DNA of 64,000 nucleotides from Tardiphaga alba (GCF_018279705.1 NZ_CP036498.1:4853001-4917000), one strand, 5' to 3'; numbered from the stretch's first letter, positions 46,446 to 55,295 are shown. Notes: generated by a model not told the origin, from the sequence alone. Translations and numbers: made by a program.

Positions 46446-46925
46446 ATGCTGCAAAAATATATCGATGACCTCAAGACCAGCACTGGCGAAGGCCTGCGCA
46501 TGAGCTCGCTGCTGATGCTCGCCGGCCTGACCGGCTTGATCGCCATCGGCTTTGGTTGCGCGGCAATCTTCATTGCCATGCTGCAAACCTACGGCGCCAT
46601 CGCCGCTTGCCTGACCATTGCAGGCATCTTTCTCGTCCTCGCCGGCATCATCGCGCAGATTTACGTGTCGAAGCAAAAGCGCGCGCGTGAGCGGGCTGCC
46701 GCAGCGGCACGCGCCGCTGCCCGGGCTGCCGCGAGCGCTCCGCTGATCGATCCGATGATGGTCGCGACGGGTATTCAGGTTGCCCGCGCAGTCGGGCTCA
46801 AGAAGCTCGTACCATTGCTGGCACTGGTAGGGGTTGCCGTTGGCTACATGGCGAACCGCAATGCGTCTTCGGACGACGATGAAAACGAAAACGCCGACAA
46901 CCCCGATGAGGCTGTCGGCGACTGA
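46446..46925 (+). CDS. Hypothetical small membrane protein, phage-holin-like fold
   Basis: 159 residues. Two membrane helices (about 20-45 and 50-75) followed by a basic Ala/Arg-rich stretch (KQKRARERAAAAARAAARAA), a third hydrophobic segment KKLVPLLALVGVAVGYMAN, and an acidic tail. This resembles the holin-X-like proteins that follow DUF883 genes in many proteobacteria. No function assigned. Intact and codon use like neighbours. Confidence 0.7.
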   Translation: MLQKYIDDLKTSTGEGLRMSSLLMLAGLTGLIAIGFGCAAIFIAMLQTYGAIAACLTIAGIFLVLAGIIAQIYVSKQKRARERAAAAARAAARAAASAPLIDPMMVATGIQVARAVGLKKLVPLLALVGVAVGYMANRNASSDDDENENADNPDEAVGD

Positions 46926-46956
46926 TCTCGTCATATTTCACTAGCAGTGAGAGGCG

Positions 46957-47397
46957 TCAGGTGACGCAGCGCCCCGGCTGCAGCGATCGGGCGACTTCGG
47001 TGAGCATGCTGACCGGCGGCTCGCAGGCTACCGTCGCCTTGCGCGGCTTGATGTCGATCGGCGGAATGGCCTTGGTGCTCGCCGGCTTGTCCTGCTGAGC
47101 TTTCGGAGCCGGCGCCGGGCCGGCCAGACGAAGCAGCACCGACATATCGGTCAAGCCATGGACATGAAAGGACAGTGTCTGGCCCGGATCAAGCTTCGCG
47201 GGCGTGGTACCGCGATCACCCTTGGCGGTGCGGTTCACGGCGGGGGTGACGGAGGCCGTGGGAATGGCGGTATCGCGATCCGTGAGGGTGCCGCGGAGGC
47301 TGCTGTTACGGAGATCATTGCCGGAGGCGTATTGAATGGCGCCGAACATAGCCGCGCCACTGACTATCCCCAAAACCAGACTGGACATCTTCGACAT
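46957..47397 (-). CDS. Hypothetical membrane-anchored protein
   Basis: 146 residues: one N-terminal membrane helix (MSSLVLGIVSGAAMFGAIQ), then a Ser/Thr/Pro-rich periplasmic part with two Cys at the C-terminal end (TVACEPP and PGRCVT). It resembles uncharacterised Bradyrhizobium proteins but I cannot name a family. Ends convergently with the holin-like gene. Confidence 0.65.
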   Translation of the reverse strand: MSKMSSLVLGIVSGAAMFGAIQYASGNDLRNSSLRGTLTDRDTAIPTASVTPAVNRTAKGDRGTTPAKLDPGQTLSFHVHGLTDMSVLLRLAGPAPAPKAQQDKPASTKAIPPIDIKPRKATVACEPPVSMLTEVARSLQPGRCVT

Positions 47398-47825
47398 GTG
47401 AGCCTCGCTCTGACGCTTACCCTGCCCACGTCTGCGCGTGGCGCTATGGTGTTAGAACGTCAGTCAAGCCTTGAGGTTCACGATCCTTGATCACTTAACC
47501 GTGCATTAAATAATTTGGTCTCCGCGGAACGCTTTGCCCGCGTCGGCGTCATCAAGGCAGCCGGTCGTCCCCCTGCCCCAAAGACCGGCGACGCGGGGCG
47601 TAGCCGTGGTGATGCCGGCTGCGCCTCGCATTCTTTTTGGGCGGGATTTTCCAACACTTTAAACGATGACCAGTGCGGTGGTGCGGCTATCCGACCACCG
47701 TTGTCGCTTGTTCGCGCGCCTCTCGCTGGCTAGCCTTCCATCGTGGCGATCGCAGCAAAGACTGCGACGGCATGCCTTTGCTGCAATGCAGAAGGCAATC
47801 AAGAAAAACAACAGGGAGGACTATG
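47398..47825. other. 428-base intergenic region
   Basis: Between the hypothetical membrane protein and the Bug-type gene; both are transcribed away from it. No gene is evident. It contains an A/T-rich patch at 47500-47515 (promoter candidate for either gene) and a GGAAC-N16-CGTC near-match at 47526-47550 too far from the downstream start to trust. Confidence 0.5.
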
Positions 47826-48809
47826 ATGAGCAAGGCGATTACGCGTCGAACGTCTTTGATCCTCGGTGCATCCGCACTCTTCGCACCGCAAGTGCTGCGC
47901 GCTCAAACCACTACATTACCTGACAAACCGATCCGGCTGCTGGTCGGCTTTCCCGCTGGTGGCGGCACCGACGTCATGGCGCGACTGATTGCCGAGCCGC
48001 TGCGGCAACGCACCGGGCGCAATATCGTCATCGAAAACAAGGTCGGCGCGTCCGGCACCGTGGCCGGCGCGACGCTGAAGACCAGCCCGACCGATGGCAG
48101 CGTAATTTGCTACATGCCCTCGGCCACCGTGATGCAAAAACTGTCGATGGTGAATGTGCCATTCGATCCGCAGGCCGACATGGCGCCGATCACCATGGCG
48201 GGCACGCTGCAGACGGTCTATTGCGTGTCGCCCACCATCGGCGTCAACACGCTGGCGGAATATGTGGAGTGGCTGAAGAAGAATCCGACACGCGCTTCGT
48301 TCGGCTCCACCGCGATGGGCTCCAGCACGCATTTCTTCGGACTGATGCTGGGCCAGGCGGTCGGCCGCCCGCTCGAAGCCGTGGCCTATCGCGGCGCGGC
48401 CCCGCTGGTGTCGGACCTACAGGGCGGGCATATCACCGGCGGCTGCGGATCGATCACCGATTTCATCGATCATCATCGCCAGGGCGTGGTGAAGATCCTG
48501 GTGACATCGGGCGCGCGGCCGACCGCATCGGCCCCCGATCTGCCGACCGGCGCCAGCCTTGGCTTTCCGGTACTGCAACTGTCGGGCTGGTACGCGTTCT
48601 TCGCGCCGGCGGGAACGCCACCGAACCTGGTCGAAGCGTGGGGCAATGAGCTGCGACCGGTGCTGGAGCTGCCGGAGATCAAGAAGCGGCTGGCGGAGCT
48701 GGGCCTCGAAGTCGAGACATCGACTCCGAAGCAGTTCAGCGACCGGCTGAGCAGCGACATGGTGCAGTGGCAGAAGGTGATGGACGCAGTGGGGTATAAG
48801 CCGACGTGA
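47826..48809 (+). CDS. Tripartite tricarboxylate transporter substrate-binding protein (Bug family)
   Basis: 327 residues: twin-arginine-like start (ITRRTSLILGASALFA), cut near VLRAQ, then the Bug fold with PIRLLVGFPAGGGTDVMARL and the ligand loop FGSTAMGSSTHFFGLM. These periplasmic proteins bind carboxylates such as tricarboxylates, amino acids or aromatics and normally serve TctAB membrane proteins, which are absent here as in many orphan members. ATG 47826 has GGAGG seven bases upstream. Substrate unknown. Confidence 0.9.
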   Translation: MSKAITRRTSLILGASALFAPQVLRAQTTTLPDKPIRLLVGFPAGGGTDVMARLIAEPLRQRTGRNIVIENKVGASGTVAGATLKTSPTDGSVICYMPSATVMQKLSMVNVPFDPQADMAPITMAGTLQTVYCVSPTIGVNTLAEYVEWLKKNPTRASFGSTAMGSSTHFFGLMLGQAVGRPLEAVAYRGAAPLVSDLQGGHITGGCGSITDFIDHHRQGVVKILVTSGARPTASAPDLPTGASLGFPVLQLSGWYAFFAPAGTPPNLVEAWGNELRPVLELPEIKKRLAELGLEVETSTPKQFSDRLSSDMVQWQKVMDAVGYKPT

Positions 48810-48820
48810 GGCGCTGTGTT

Positions 48821-49006
48821 CTTCTCCCTCCCCGGAGCGAAGCAACTGGGGAGGGTGGCGAGAAGCGAGCGTTCAGCGAGCTTTGAGACGGGTGGGGTCT
48901 ATCCTCACGTAACTTCGGCGTGTGGGGGAACACCCCACACGTCCGGCCTTCGGCCGGCCACCCTCCCCACTGCGCGCGGCGACGCCGCGCTTGGGGGAGG
49001 GAGAAG
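48821..49006. repeat. Long palindromic repeat, CTTCTCCCTC...GAGGGAGAAG family, copy 3
   Basis: About 186 bases: outer arms CTTCTCCCTCCCC and GGGGGAGGGAGAAG, with inner GGTGGGG/CCCCACAC-type and CCGGCCTTCGGCCGG arms. It fills the gap between the Bug-type gene and the convergent phyR. Confidence 0.85.
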
Positions 49007-49009
49007 AGT

Positions 49010-49804
49010 TTAAGACGCCTTGGCGCGGTTCTTCGAGTTGCGCTGGAAGAACAGCGCCTGGCTCGCGACAGCCGACACCATCGCGGGCTGGAACGGCTTG
49101 GAAATCAGGAAAGCCGGCTCCGGCCGCTCGCCGGTCAGGAAGCGCTCCGGATAGGCTGTGATGAACACCACCGGCACTTCAAATGTCCGCAGCAGTTCAT
49201 TCACCGCATCGAGGCCCGAGCTACCATCGGCCAGCTGAATGTCGGCCAGAATCAATCCCGGCTTCTTGTTCTGCGCTAGCGCGATCGCATCCGCGTGCGT
49301 ACGTGCAACGCCGATGACGTTGTGGCCGAGATTCTTCACGAGGCTTTCGATGTCCATCGCGATGAAGGTCTCGTCCTCGATGATGAGAACGTCGGTTGCG
49401 ATCTCGGCGGCCATTTCGCGACCAGCGGTATCAGCAAGCGCGCGCACTTCCGCCACATCGACATCGAGGACAAAAGCGACTTCCTCTTCGGCGAAGCCTT
49501 CGAGCGACAGCAGCAGGAACGCCTGGCGCGGCAGCGGCGTGATGCTGGAGATGCGTTTTTCCGACGCCTGCGCCGGCACGACCTCGGCATTGTCGTTCAA
49601 CGACACCGAATTCCAGATCTGTGTGAACAGACGGAACAGACCGGCACGTGGTCCGTGGCGTTCATCGAGCAGCGACTGATCCTGCAGCAGCGCTTCCAGC
49701 ATGGCGCCGACATAGGCGTCGCCGGATGCCTGGTTACCCGTGAGCGCACGGGCATAGCGCCGCAACAGCGGCAAATGTTCAGCAACGAGCTGTGATCGGG
49801 ACAT
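49010..49804 (-). CDS. phyR: General stress response regulator PhyR
   Basis: 264 residues: N-terminal EcfG sigma-like domain (about 1-115) and C-terminal receiver (about 135-260) with DVLIIEDETFIAMD, the phospho-acceptor region LILADIQLADGSSG, and FLISKPFQP. When phosphorylated, the sigma-like part binds NepR and frees EcfG. ATG 49804 opens MSRSQLVAEHLPLLRRYA. It faces nepR-ecfG in the classical divergent layout. An EcfG-type promoter lies 91 bases upstream of its start, implying autoregulation. Confidence 0.95.
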   Translation of the reverse strand: MSRSQLVAEHLPLLRRYARALTGNQASGDAYVGAMLEALLQDQSLLDERHGPRAGLFRLFTQIWNSVSLNDNAEVVPAQASEKRISSITPLPRQAFLLLSLEGFAEEEVAFVLDVDVAEVRALADTAGREMAAEIATDVLIIEDETFIAMDIESLVKNLGHNVIGVARTHADAIALAQNKKPGLILADIQLADGSSGLDAVNELLRTFEVPVVFITAYPERFLTGERPEPAFLISKPFQPAMVSAVASQALFFQRNSKNRAKAS

Positions 49805-49895
49805 CCCCACTCCATCCTTTTCTGATGCGCAGTCCCTGCCGTCATTTGCGGTCAGAGAGTACCGGCACGCGCCCCAGCGCCTCAATATGACAGAC

Positions 49896-49920
49896 TACGC
49901 TGCGCCGGGAGAAAAGTTCC
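49896..49920 (-). promoter_or_regulatory. EcfG-type promoter for phyR
   Basis: GGAAC, 16 bases, CGTA (one base off CGTT), reading leftward into phyR. Forms a divergent pair with the motif at 49929-49953. Confidence 0.7.
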
Positions 49921-49928
49921 ATCGCATC

Positions 49929-49953
49929 GGAACTTTCAGCGAAGCTCCGCATT
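49929..49953 (+). promoter_or_regulatory. EcfG-type promoter for nepR-ecfG
   Basis: GGAAC, 16 bases, CATT (one base off CGTT), reading rightward toward nepR. Autoregulation of this operon is known in related species. Confidence 0.65.
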
Positions 49954-50044
49954 GAATTGGCAACAAATGCCGCAAAGGCTTCAAAAATCAAGAAAATTTC
50001 TCAAAAACCAGGGGCCAGCTCTTCTGGGGAATGTGGAACGGGTC

Positions 50045-50242
50045 ATGAAAGATGTGAAGCCTAAGGGCGGATTGAACGCCGAAATCCAGTCCCGGATCGG
50101 GCACCAGCTTCGTGCGATGTATGACGATGTCGTGCGGCAGGGGGTGCCGGACCGGTTTGCGGATATGATCCGAAAGCTGGATGGGGCTGAGGCCCAGGCC
50201 CAGCTTGCCGGTGATGCCGGCAAAAAAGAAGGAGGGGAATAA
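50045..50242 (+). CDS. nepR: Anti-sigma factor NepR
   Basis: 65 residues: MKDVKPKGGLNAEIQSRIGH opening, then the paired helices with LRAMYDDVVRQGVPDRFADM. NepR holds EcfG inactive until PhyR-P takes it away. I start at ATG 50045, the usual size, with GGAAC/GGG purine-rich DNA upstream; the open frame extends to 49952 but that part would overlap the promoter. The stop TAA shares its last A with the ecfG start (TAATG). Confidence 0.92.
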   Translation: MKDVKPKGGLNAEIQSRIGHQLRAMYDDVVRQGVPDRFADMIRKLDGAEAQAQLAGDAGKKEGGE

Positions 50243-50790
50243 TGCCTCTCACTGATTCACTCCGCGACGATATTCTGGCGTCGGTTCCGAGCCTGCGCGC
50301 ATTCGCAATCTCTCTGTCGGGCAACGGCGATCGCGCCGATGACCTCGTGCAGGAAACACTGCTGCGCGCGTTGGCAAATATCGACTCGTTTCAGGTGGGT
50401 TCAAACCTTCCCGCGTGGTTGTTCACGATCCTGCGCAACCTGTTTCGGTCTGACTACCGCAAGCGCCGCCGTGAGGTGGAAGACGCCGATGGCAGCTATG
50501 CCAATACGCTGAAGACCCAGCCCGCGCAGAATGCGCATCTGGAATTCGAAGAGTTTCGGACCGCGCTGGAGAAGCTGCCGCAAGACCAGCGGGAAGCCCT
50601 CATCCTGGTGGGCGCATCCGGCTTCTCTTACGAGGATGCGGCAACCATCTGCGGCTGCGCTGTCGGCACCATCAAGAGCCGCGTCAATCGCGCGCGCTCG
50701 AAGCTCAGCGCCCTGCTCTATGTGGACGGCGCCGAGGATTTCGGCCCGGACGATACCGTGCGTGCCGTGATCGGCGGATCGGGCGGGTAG
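50242..50790 (+). CDS. ecfG: General stress sigma factor EcfG
   Basis: 182-residue ECF sigma factor (ECF15/EcfG). Region 2 with LSGNGDRADDLVQETLLRAL and the linker rich in charged residues, region 4 with LPQDQREALILVGASGFSYE and GTIKSRVNRARSKL. Directs RNA polymerase to GGAAC-N16/17-(C/T)GTT promoters. Coupled to nepR by a one-base overlap; a terminator follows. Confidence 0.95.
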   Translation: MPLTDSLRDDILASVPSLRAFAISLSGNGDRADDLVQETLLRALANIDSFQVGSNLPAWLFTILRNLFRSDYRKRRREVEDADGSYANTLKTQPAQNAHLEFEEFRTALEKLPQDQREALILVGASGFSYEDAATICGCAVGTIKSRVNRARSKLSALLYVDGAEDFGPDDTVRAVIGGSGG

Positions 50791-50817
50791 GTTCGAAGTT
50801 CAGTCGGATAACATCAC

Positions 50818-50846
50818 AAGCGGTCGCCTCGGGCGGCCGCTTTTTT
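50818..50846 (+). terminator. Rho-independent terminator after ecfG
   Basis: AAGCGG(T)CGCC-TCG-GGCG(G)CCGCTTTTTT; GC-rich stem with one T-G pair and six T. Closes the nepR-ecfG operon. Confidence 0.85.
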
Positions 50847-50864
50847 ATGCGCGCTTGCTCTTTA

Positions 50865-50988
50865 TGTCGTCGCCCGGCTTGACCGGGCGATCCAGTAGAC
50901 ACTGTCGAAGAGATTGAATCGCGAAGCCGGCGGGTACTGGATCACCCGCTCCAGGCGCGCAATTGCGCGCCTGGGCGGGTGATGACAA
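50865..50988. repeat. Palindromic repeat, GTCTACTGGATCGCCCGG family, copy 4
   Basis: TGTCGTCGCCCGGCTTGACC with GGGCGATCCAGTAGACAC, then TACTGGATCACCCGCTCC and CGGGTGATGACA, extended by GGCGCGCAATTGCGCGCC. It lies between the ecfG terminator and the end of the convergent kinase gene. Confidence 0.88.
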
Positions 50989-50995
50989 TGGGAGA

Positions 50996-52645
50996 CTACC
51001 GCACCGGTCGCGCCAGCGCTTCGGTCCGCCCGCGCTCGGTCATATCGATGACCGTCTCCAGCGGAGCTGTCAGCTCGTAGACATACGAGACTTCGGTGAA
51101 ATAGCGCTTCGCCTGGCCGCCAAGCGCCTCCGGTGCGACGCGATCGAGCAGAACGACACCGAAATCGGAATCGCCGCGCCGGGTCTTCTCGCTGGTGTTG
51201 AACTCTTCCCAGCGGAAGTTGAACTGGCCGCCATTGTCATCGCCGACGATTTCCCAATGGGCGACGATGTTGGGATGCTTGCCCACCAGCGACAGGCCCT
51301 CATCGGAATGCGACGCCAGTTCGAAGAACAGCAAAGCCAGGCTTTGCGCGGCGCGTGCGCTGACCGTGATGTCCGGCCCTTCCATGGCGATACGATCGGC
51401 ATGCGGGATCGCCCGCGCCTCGAACAGGCCCTTCAGCGGCACGCCCTGCCACTGGCTTTCGCTGAGCAGCGAAACCACATGCGACATGGCATGGATGCGG
51501 CCGATGAGAAGATCGCGCGCGCTGTCCATGTCCGAGCCGTGGCGCAGCGTGCGCGTCACGATGGACTGGATCACGGCGAGGATGTTCTTCACGCGGTGAT
51601 TGAGCTCGTCGATGACCGCCGTCAACCGCCGTTCGAAACCGATGCGCATCTCGACTTCGCGCCGGAGACGAAGATTGGCATAGGAGACATAGCCGAACAG
51701 TCCGCAGATGATCGCCGTCAGCGCGAGACCGATGCCGCCGACAAACATGGCCGTGCGGCGCGCGCGCAAATCGGTATCCATCTTCGGATAGTAGCCGAGC
51801 GACCAGTCACGCCCGCCGAATGACACGGTGCGCAGGATGGCCAGCGATGGACCATTTCCCACCAAAGCGCGCGCGCGAACATTGCCATCGTCATCGGCGA
51901 CGATTTCACCATCCTGCACGCGGGGATCCTTGAGCGCCACGGAGAACAGCGACATCTCGTCATTGGCGAGCATCAGCGAGCCGAGTTCATAGGAGAACGA
52001 CACGAAGCCGGCGGCCGTCGAACTGCCTTCGGGCAGCACCGGTGTCACCAACACGACACCGAGCGGACCGTTCTCCCGCTGCAGCGGCGTCGGATCGGAG
52101 GCCACCGGGCGGCCTTCGTCATTGGCGCGCGCAATCGTGGGACCCATCACGCGCGAGTTGTTCAGCGCGCGTCCGGCAAAGCCTTCGGTCACGGAATTGC
52201 GCGGCTCGAGATCCATCAGCACATCAAGCGTCTTGCCCCGCGCCTCCGCATCGAGCGGCGTGTCGTCGAAACTACGGATGCTGGGATTGCGATAACCGGC
52301 CGTCGCCAGATCGGCTGCGGCGCCGGCGAATTCACTCGGCTGCAGGCGCGCGATCCAGCTTGCCATCACGAAATCGGTCTTGAAGGCATAGATCGAGGCG
52401 CGCAGCGGCTTCAGCATGTCCGCTTTCATCACCGTCGGCGATTTGAACAGACCAGCCGCGACCCGCGCCAGCAATTCGCGTTCGGTCAGGCGCTCCTGCA
52501 CCAGGCTGGCATGGATATCGACGCCTCGCGCAAGCGCGATGTTCTCGATCGCCAATTCCTGATCATGCACACGATAGGCCGCGAAGCCGGACAAGCCGAC
52601 CCCTACCAGTGCCAATAATGCGATGATGAAACCTAGCCGGACCAC
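50996..52645 (-). CDS. Membrane HWE/HisKA_2 sensor histidine kinase with CHASE domain (PhyK-like)
   Basis: 549 residues. Membrane helix at the N-terminus, periplasmic CHASE-type sensor (about 30-300), second helix (about 308-330), then a HWE-family kinase. The phospho-His box DELNHRVKNILAVIQSI is canonical and RWEEF gives the W-x-E motif. The ATP site is unusual: the N-box reads FFELASHSDEG where relatives have HELATNAxKYG. Such kinases act on PhyR; adjacency to phyR-nepR-ecfG supports this. Convergent to ecfG. Confidence 0.88.
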   Translation of the reverse strand: MVRLGFIIALLALVGVGLSGFAAYRVHDQELAIENIALARGVDIHASLVQERLTERELLARVAAGLFKSPTVMKADMLKPLRASIYAFKTDFVMASWIARLQPSEFAGAAADLATAGYRNPSIRSFDDTPLDAEARGKTLDVLMDLEPRNSVTEGFAGRALNNSRVMGPTIARANDEGRPVASDPTPLQRENGPLGVVLVTPVLPEGSSTAAGFVSFSYELGSLMLANDEMSLFSVALKDPRVQDGEIVADDDGNVRARALVGNGPSLAILRTVSFGGRDWSLGYYPKMDTDLRARRTAMFVGGIGLALTAIICGLFGYVSYANLRLRREVEMRIGFERRLTAVIDELNHRVKNILAVIQSIVTRTLRHGSDMDSARDLLIGRIHAMSHVVSLLSESQWQGVPLKGLFEARAIPHADRIAMEGPDITVSARAAQSLALLFFELASHSDEGLSLVGKHPNIVAHWEIVGDDNGGQFNFRWEEFNTSEKTRRGDSDFGVVLLDRVAPEALGGQAKRYFTEVSYVYELTAPLETVIDMTERGRTEALARPVR

Positions 52646-52831
52646 GCGCCCACTCGGAATGTGAGAAATACTGCCGGTTCAGCGGCTTGGAGTATGAAAA
52701 TCACGTCAGAACAAAATAGTTCCAATCAACGGGAACTTTCTTACACGGGCGCAAGCTGTCGGGAAACAAGCTTAAGAGATTGCTCACAGCGCAATCCCCG
52801 CGTGTCACCGCACCAACTTATGCGCGAAATG

Positions 52832-53497
52832 TCAGATGGCGACTTTGGCCTTGAGCCCGCCCTTCGCTTCGATGAAGGCAATAATGGTATCGAGGCCGGA
52901 CCGGGTCTTCATATTCGTCATGACGAACGGCCGGGTGCCGCGCATGCGCCTGGCATCCACGTCCATCTTCTCCAGCGACGCGCCGACATGCGGCGCAAGA
53001 TCGACCTTGTTGATGACAAGGAGATCGGAGCGGGTGATGCCCGGTCCGCCTTTGGATGGGATCTTGTCGCCGGCCGAGACATCGATGACGTAGATCGTGA
53101 TATCGGCGAGCTCCGGCGAGAAGGTCGCGGCCAGATTGTCACCACCGGATTCGACCAGCACGAGATCGAGATCGGGAAACTTCGCGCGCATGTCGGCAAT
53201 GGCGGCCAAGTTCATCGAGGCGTCCTCGCGGATCGCCGTATGCGGGCAGCCGCCGGTCTCGACGCCGGCGATACGATCCGGCGTCAGCGAGCCGGAGCGC
53301 ACGAGATATTCGGCATCCCATTTGGTGTAGATGTCATTGGTGATGGCCGCGATGTCGTAACGCTCGCGCATGGTCTTGCAGAGCAGATCCATCAGCGCAG
53401 TCTTGCCGGAGCCGACCGGACCACCAATGCCGACGCGGAGAGGACCGTGAGAGGTGGACATGCGTGTGCTCGCTGGGTTGATGTGAGGTGAATTCAT
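52832..53497 (-). CDS. ureG: Urease accessory GTPase UreG
   Basis: 221 residues; P-loop GGPVGSGKT, the [16 protein letters not shown] metal-binding Cys-Pro-His motif, [16 protein letters not shown] and NKVDLAP. UreG couples GTP hydrolysis to nickel delivery. ATG 53497 overlaps the ureF stop (ATGA). Last gene of the urea cluster. The N-terminal 12 residues before the core are less conserved, so M13 is possible. Confidence 0.95.
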   Translation of the reverse strand: MNSPHINPASTRMSTSHGPLRVGIGGPVGSGKTALMDLLCKTMRERYDIAAITNDIYTKWDAEYLVRSGSLTPDRIAGVETGGCPHTAIREDASMNLAAIADMRAKFPDLDLVLVESGGDNLAATFSPELADITIYVIDVSAGDKIPSKGGPGITRSDLLVINKVDLAPHVGASLEKMDVDARRMRGTRPFVMTNMKTRSGLDTIIAFIEAKGGLKAKVAI

Positions 53498-54234
53498 GAC
53501 CTGAACAGCCGCGTATATTGCGTCTCGTGACGCATGCTGGCGATGTCGGACCGGAAGGTGGCGCCGCCGAGATCGTCGAGCGAAGCAGCCATGGCGCGAT
53601 TCCCGGTCTGGACGACAACGGGCTCCAGCGCAGCCAGCACGCGCTGGCTATCGGTCTGCCCGAGCGGCACGAGACGCGCGCCGGCGGAGATCCAGTTCGA
53701 GACGACGGCGTGGAAGAAGGCATGCATGGTAGGCGCCAGCGGCACGCCATGCGCTGCGCTGACGAGGCCGACCGCGACGGGATAAACGATGGGACCATCG
53801 CAGGCGGCAATCAGCTGCTTCAGCGCGTCATGCGGCCACGCATTCAGCGCAATCTCGATGAAGGCCTTGCCCTGCGTGGATGTCTCGAGTAGGCGCTCGC
53901 GCGATGGCGCAAACGCACTGGCGAGTTCGGCGATGTCGCGCAATGCCTTGTCGTCGCCTGTGGCGGCAGCGCGGTGGACCTGCGCGAGGAACACGCCGTC
54001 GCTAAACCCACCGCCATCCGACAGCATGGCAGAGAGCCAACTCTGCAACGAAGCGGCATCGGCGATGTCGCCCGCTTCCACCGCCCATTCGATGCCGCTG
54101 GAATAAGAGAAGGCGCCGACCGGAAAGGACGGCGACAACCATGTCATCAACCGATACAGCGCCGCGCCTTCATCGACGGAGAGTTGCATCGGCTTGGCGA
54201 GGGATGTGTCGCCGGCCGGCTTACTTGTGGCCAT
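53494..54234 (-). CDS. ureF: Urease accessory protein UreF
   Basis: 246 residues from ATG 54234, with [20 protein letters not shown] and the long helical body ending TQYTRLFRS. UreF bridges UreD and UreG on the urease apoprotein. The longer frame upstream is the His-rich ureE coding DNA read in another frame and is not used; ATG 54189 (MQLSVDEG) is the other candidate. The chosen start overlaps the ureE stop by 14 bases. Confidence 0.9.
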   Translation of the reverse strand: MATSKPAGDTSLAKPMQLSVDEGAALYRLMTWLSPSFPVGAFSYSSGIEWAVEAGDIADAASLQSWLSAMLSDGGGFSDGVFLAQVHRAAATGDDKALRDIAELASAFAPSRERLLETSTQGKAFIEIALNAWPHDALKQLIAACDGPIVYPVAVGLVSAAHGVPLAPTMHAFFHAVVSNWISAGARLVPLGQTDSQRVLAALEPVVVQTGNRAMAASLDDLGGATFRSDIASMRHETQYTRLFRS

Positions 54235-54880
54235 GAGCATGGGAATGCCCGTGGTGGCCGTGATCGTGACCACAGTGCTCGTCATGGACATGACCGTGGT
54301 CGTGGCCGCAATGCTCATCATGCACGTGGCCATGATCGTGCGCGTGGTCGTGCTTACCGTGGGCATGATGGTCATGGGCGTGGTGGTCATGGCTGCAGCC
54401 GTGATGGCCATGGTTGTGCCCATGATCATGCGCGTGCGGCGCTTCGTGCGGAGCCGCATAGGCGCCGCCTTCGGGATCGAACGGCGCCTCGATCTCGATG
54501 ACACGCGCGCCGAGACCGCGCACCATGTCCTCGATGACATGATCGCGGCGGATGCGCAGCCCCTTCGCCATAATCTGCGTCGGCAGATGGCGATTGCCGA
54601 GATGCCAGGCGAGGCGCACGAGATGGCCGGGATCGGTGCCGCGGATCTCGATCAGCGGTTCGGGCGCAGCGACGACCTCGACGCGGCGACCGTCTTCCAG
54701 CACCAGCGCATCGCCGCCACGCAGAGCGACGGCGGTTTCAAGATCGAGCAGAAATTCCAGTCCGCGCGTCCCCGTCATCGCCATGCGGCGGCGATGGCGA
54801 TCGTCGAAGTCGAGAACGACGGTGTCGATGGCCGCTTCAATCCAGTTGTATTGGCCGATGACGGCAGTCGCGCGGATCAT
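54221..54880 (-). CDS. ureE: Urease nickel chaperone UreE with long His-rich tail
   Basis: 219 residues. N-terminal and metal-binding core domains to about residue 140 ([14 protein letters not shown] holds the conserved His). The remaining about 77 residues contain about 35 His, in runs such as [12 protein letters not shown], which occurs twice in tandem. This tail stores and delivers Ni. Its coding DNA is correspondingly rich in CAT/CAC, and the repeat makes it prone to length change. ATG 54880. Confidence 0.94.
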   Translation of the reverse strand: MIRATAVIGQYNWIEAAIDTVVLDFDDRHRRRMAMTGTRGLEFLLDLETAVALRGGDALVLEDGRRVEVVAAPEPLIEIRGTDPGHLVRLAWHLGNRHLPTQIMAKGLRIRRDHVIEDMVRGLGARVIEIEAPFDPEGGAYAAPHEAPHAHDHGHNHGHHGCSHDHHAHDHHAHGKHDHAHDHGHVHDEHCGHDHGHVHDEHCGHDHGHHGHSHAHGHK

Positions 54881-54908
54881 GGATATGTTCTCAACGTTTC
54901 AATTAGGC

Positions 54909-54990
54909 CGTCATTGCGAGCGAAGCGGAGCAATCCAGGAGCCCAGAACGACGACTGGATTGCTTCGTCGCTCCGCTCCTCGCAATGACG
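54909..54990. repeat. Palindromic repeat CGTCATTGCGAGCG...CTCGCAATGACG
   Basis: Arms CGTCATTGCGAGCGAAGCGG and CGCTCCGCTCCTCGCAATGACG-type, a middle with GCAATCCAGG/CTGGATTGC pairing. Lies between ureE and the ABM gene. A short form of the outer arms occurs at 63530-63554. Confidence 0.85.
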
Positions 54991-54995
54991 ACAGG

Positions 54996-55295
54996 TTAAC
55001 GCACGACCACGTCGGCGGGCGTGATGATTTCAATTTTCGGCGGCGCCGTGAAGCACTTCACTGCGACTCGGCCGAATGTCTTCATATGCTCCTGGGTCCG
55101 GTGCGGCACCAGGGCTTCAGCATTTTCCCACTGTTCGACAAACACCATCTTGGTCGGATCGGTGATGCTCTCATGCATGTCATAAGCGATATTGCCGGGT
55201 TCCTTGCGGGTTTCGGCGATGCAGGCTTTCGCAGCTTCGATCAATTCGGCGCGGGCTTCGGGTTTCACAGACAGAGTGGCAACGACATAGATCAA
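54996..55295 (-). CDS. Antibiotic biosynthesis monooxygenase (ABM) family protein
   Basis: 99-residue ferredoxin-like dimer fold: MIYVVATLSVKPEARAEL, FVEQWENAEALVPHRTQEHM. ABM proteins include YgiN-type quinol monooxygenases, but many have unknown reactions. The start is TTG 55295 with GGAGG seven bases upstream, a strong ribosome site. It lies inside the urease cluster between ureC and ureE; a role in urea use is not expected from the family. Confidence 0.82.
   Translation of the reverse strand: MIYVVATLSVKPEARAELIEAAKACIAETRKEPGNIAYDMHESITDPTKMVFVEQWENAEALVPHRTQEHMKTFGRVAVKCFTAPPKIEIITPADVVVR

Noticed and set aside
47526..47550. EcfG promoter for the Bug-type gene
   Set aside because: GGAAC-N16-CGTC is one base off and about 275 bases before the start; too distant and weak.
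52699..52723. EcfG promoter upstream of the kinase
   Set aside because: GGAAC is present on the minus strand but the -10 box reads GATT, a poor match; plausible biologically but not supported.
54194..54988. 264-residue plus-strand open frame with hydrophobic N-terminus
   Set aside because: It is the opposite strand of the His-rich ureE tail, where CAT/CAC codons read as Met, Val and similar; not a membrane protein.
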